Positions 62,350 to 64,000 of a DNA stretch of 64,000 bases are shown one piece after another. The translations under genes were made by a program, and so were the position numbers. Under the pieces are notes generated by a model. It had not been told where the DNA came from and ran no database searches. It was given only the letters and a program-made list of their open reading frames with translations. Source of the stretch: Anagrus nilaparvatae (Eukaryota > Arthropoda > Insecta > Hymenoptera > Mymaridae); assembly GCA_022575985.1 (NCBI GenBank), contig JAKSXM010000288.1, positions 1,639,501 to 1,703,500 of the forward strand, in the 5' to 3' direction. Within the stretch, counting starts at the first letter, position 1. Every line of letters starts with the position of its first letter.

Positions 62350-62812
62350 GGTATATGTTACGCTCCGTTTGAGAAATGAGCCATTTGACATTGCTTAAGT
62401 AAATTTACATGTCTGATTTCACGAAATTGGCAAACTTTTAAATCTTTTATTTCGAATTTTTAACAGTATTGTTGCAGTAAAAATTACTTCATGATTTAAA
62501 ATAATCTCGAGTTAATTTGGAAACGCTTTTGCTTTAAAATAACAAATGATTTACAAATCCTAAATAATAAATTTATCTTTCATCGCCTGTGAATAACAAA
62601 TGCAATTTAAACATAAAATAAGTAAATAGAATTTAAAAATCATTTATTATTTTAACTCATAAGCGTTTCCAAATGAAGTCGAAATTATTTCTAAGTAATA
62701 TTTTCAGATCCTAAAGTAGTTTTTACTGCGAAAACACCCTGAAAATTTCAAAAGTAAAAATTTGAAAGCTTTGTCATTTCGCAAAATGGCTAATATCTAT
62801 AAAGCATATACC
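62350..62812. mobile_element. Palindromic MITE (ends GGTATATG/CATATACC)
   Basis: Arms centre near 62595. 'atttggaaacgctttt' (62517) pairs with 'aagcgtttccaaat' (62664), and 'gcagtaaaaattactt' (62474) pairs with the complement near 62720. Outer 'cgaaattggcaaac' also pairs. The outermost arms are more diverged than the inner ones. Non-coding. Confidence 0.65.
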
Positions 62813-64000
62813 AAAGTTATTTTTTTTGTAAAACTTCGTGCAAGCTCCTTTAAAAATTAATTAGGAATTGTTTATTTTTAGAAAAATGAGACATAAATGG
62901 ACTAGCTAGAGTAAATTTAAAATTTTTGATTCTTCAAAGTGAAATCTTCAAACAAAAAAAATCATTTTGATAGTCGGAATTTCCGATTTTTCAGCATATA
63001 TAAGCACTTATGGGGTCTTGTAACCTGCCATTGTGAAAAAAATAATATATTTAGAAATAATAAATTTACTGCATTTCGAAGCTCTAAACTTTCACATTTA
63101 TCAGGAATAAACTTTTTCACAACACCTTTAAAAATAGCTATTTTATCTGGTGTGAAAATTACGTCACTAATTAAGGAACCGTAGTGTCGATAAGTTAGCT
63201 ATTTTTTAGCAGCTATTTTTTATAAATTTACGATTTTTTGTCAAAAATTTACGAATCAATTATAAATGTGCAAAATTATCGTACATTAATTTACCATAGG
63301 GAATTTTTCACAATGTACGCCCATTATTGACGAGTCAATTATTTACGGAATAATTAAAAAGTATAAAAAATTATCAATTTTTCGCAATCAAAAAAAAAAA
63401 AATTATACCTGTGTGCAAAGTAAATGTAAAATAAAATTTTAATATATTCTATTTAGCGTTTATGCATGCATAATCGAATAAATGAAAATTAAAAAAAAAA
63501 ATTAAAATAATACACGTACGAAACATAATATCCTGAGCAAAAAAAAAAGTTGGAAATACCATTTTTGCAAATTTTTTTTTTTATTCCCCTCGATAAATTA
63601 ATATACTTTGTTTCATTCCCTTGACGTTACATGTCGATTAGTTTTTTTTATTTTATTTCTTTTAACGAAATCGTTAAAAAAAAAAGCGAACGGTACGTTG
63701 GATTAAATTTATCATGACAAATTTATTTAAAATAAAAAAATATTTTATTAAATGTTAGTTAAATTTAATGCAGAAATTTTGGGTTTTTTGCTTTAATTAA
63801 TACTTTTGCCTTTATCTGTCATCATTTAAATTTAATTTTAGAATAAACTTTTAATAATCTTGCGGTCTAGATGCTAACTTTAATATGATGGATGAATGCT
63901 GTTCAAAATTTTAGTGTTAAGATCTTTCATTTTTTGGTAAGCCTCCATGAAGCAAGGATGAAAAAGCAAAGAATTCTTGAAATAAATCCAATTAACAAAT
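62813..64000. other. A/T-rich end of window, no gene recognised
   Basis: An 81-codon frame at 62939-63184 has no recognisable domain and is A/T-biased. The missing 5' exons of Sema1a, if upstream, are probably beyond the window end. Confidence 0.45.

Overview
This is eukaryotic DNA, roughly four-fifths A+T by eye, with long homopolymer runs and introns and many decayed transposons. The one resident gene is an insect-type transmembrane semaphorin-1A. The extreme A+T content, the style of the semaphorin protein and the R1-like, CR1-like and PIF/Harbinger elements fit an insect, probably a hymenopteran such as a parasitoid wasp. The species is inference.

Layout. Positions 1-5.9 kb hold no recognisable gene, only A/T desert and a 1.15-kb foldback (4000-5144). 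At 5.87-6.5 kb lie a degenerate 'acacggt' array, a short hairpin and a six-module heat-shock-element array (6471-6498). Positions 6.99-15.2 kb are a transposon graveyard. It contains a Harbinger element with a MADF-BESS gene on + and a decayed HARBI1-type transposase antisense inside that gene's first intron. It also contains LINE 3' ends, a second truncated Harbinger copy, and a duplicated 540-bp unit. Positions 15.2-21.1 kb are a very A/T-rich desert downstream of the semaphorin gene, with one MITE.

Semaphorin gene. It runs on the minus strand. Nine coding exons between 29735 and 22770 join in phase with GT-AG junctions and give 732 codons: most of the Sema domain, PSI, membrane anchor and cytoplasmic tail. 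The tail ends ...SVKKVYL-TGA, matching the family's usual end. After that TGA the same frame stays open for 43 codons to a good donor at 22639/22638. It continues in phase in the next exon (21327-21159) for a total of 99 Pro/Ser/Gly-rich residues before a TAG. This is a candidate stop-codon readthrough or alternative C-terminus, and is the observation most worth pursuing. The signal peptide and extreme N-terminus were not found. A phase-compatible 60-nt candidate exon lies at 59152-59211, so the gene probably continues past position 64000 and 29.7-59.1 kb would be one giant intron.

That intron region holds several palindromic elements (29237-29605, 36011-36859, 40548-41112, 42185-42275, 45762-46190, 47620-47669), scattered repeat copies and a 4.5-kb block of dead LINE sequence (47.7-52.2 kb: R1-like RT and gag pieces, then a CR1/jockey-clade endonuclease-RT body). 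No tRNA, rRNA, CRISPR or bacterial-type operon was seen.
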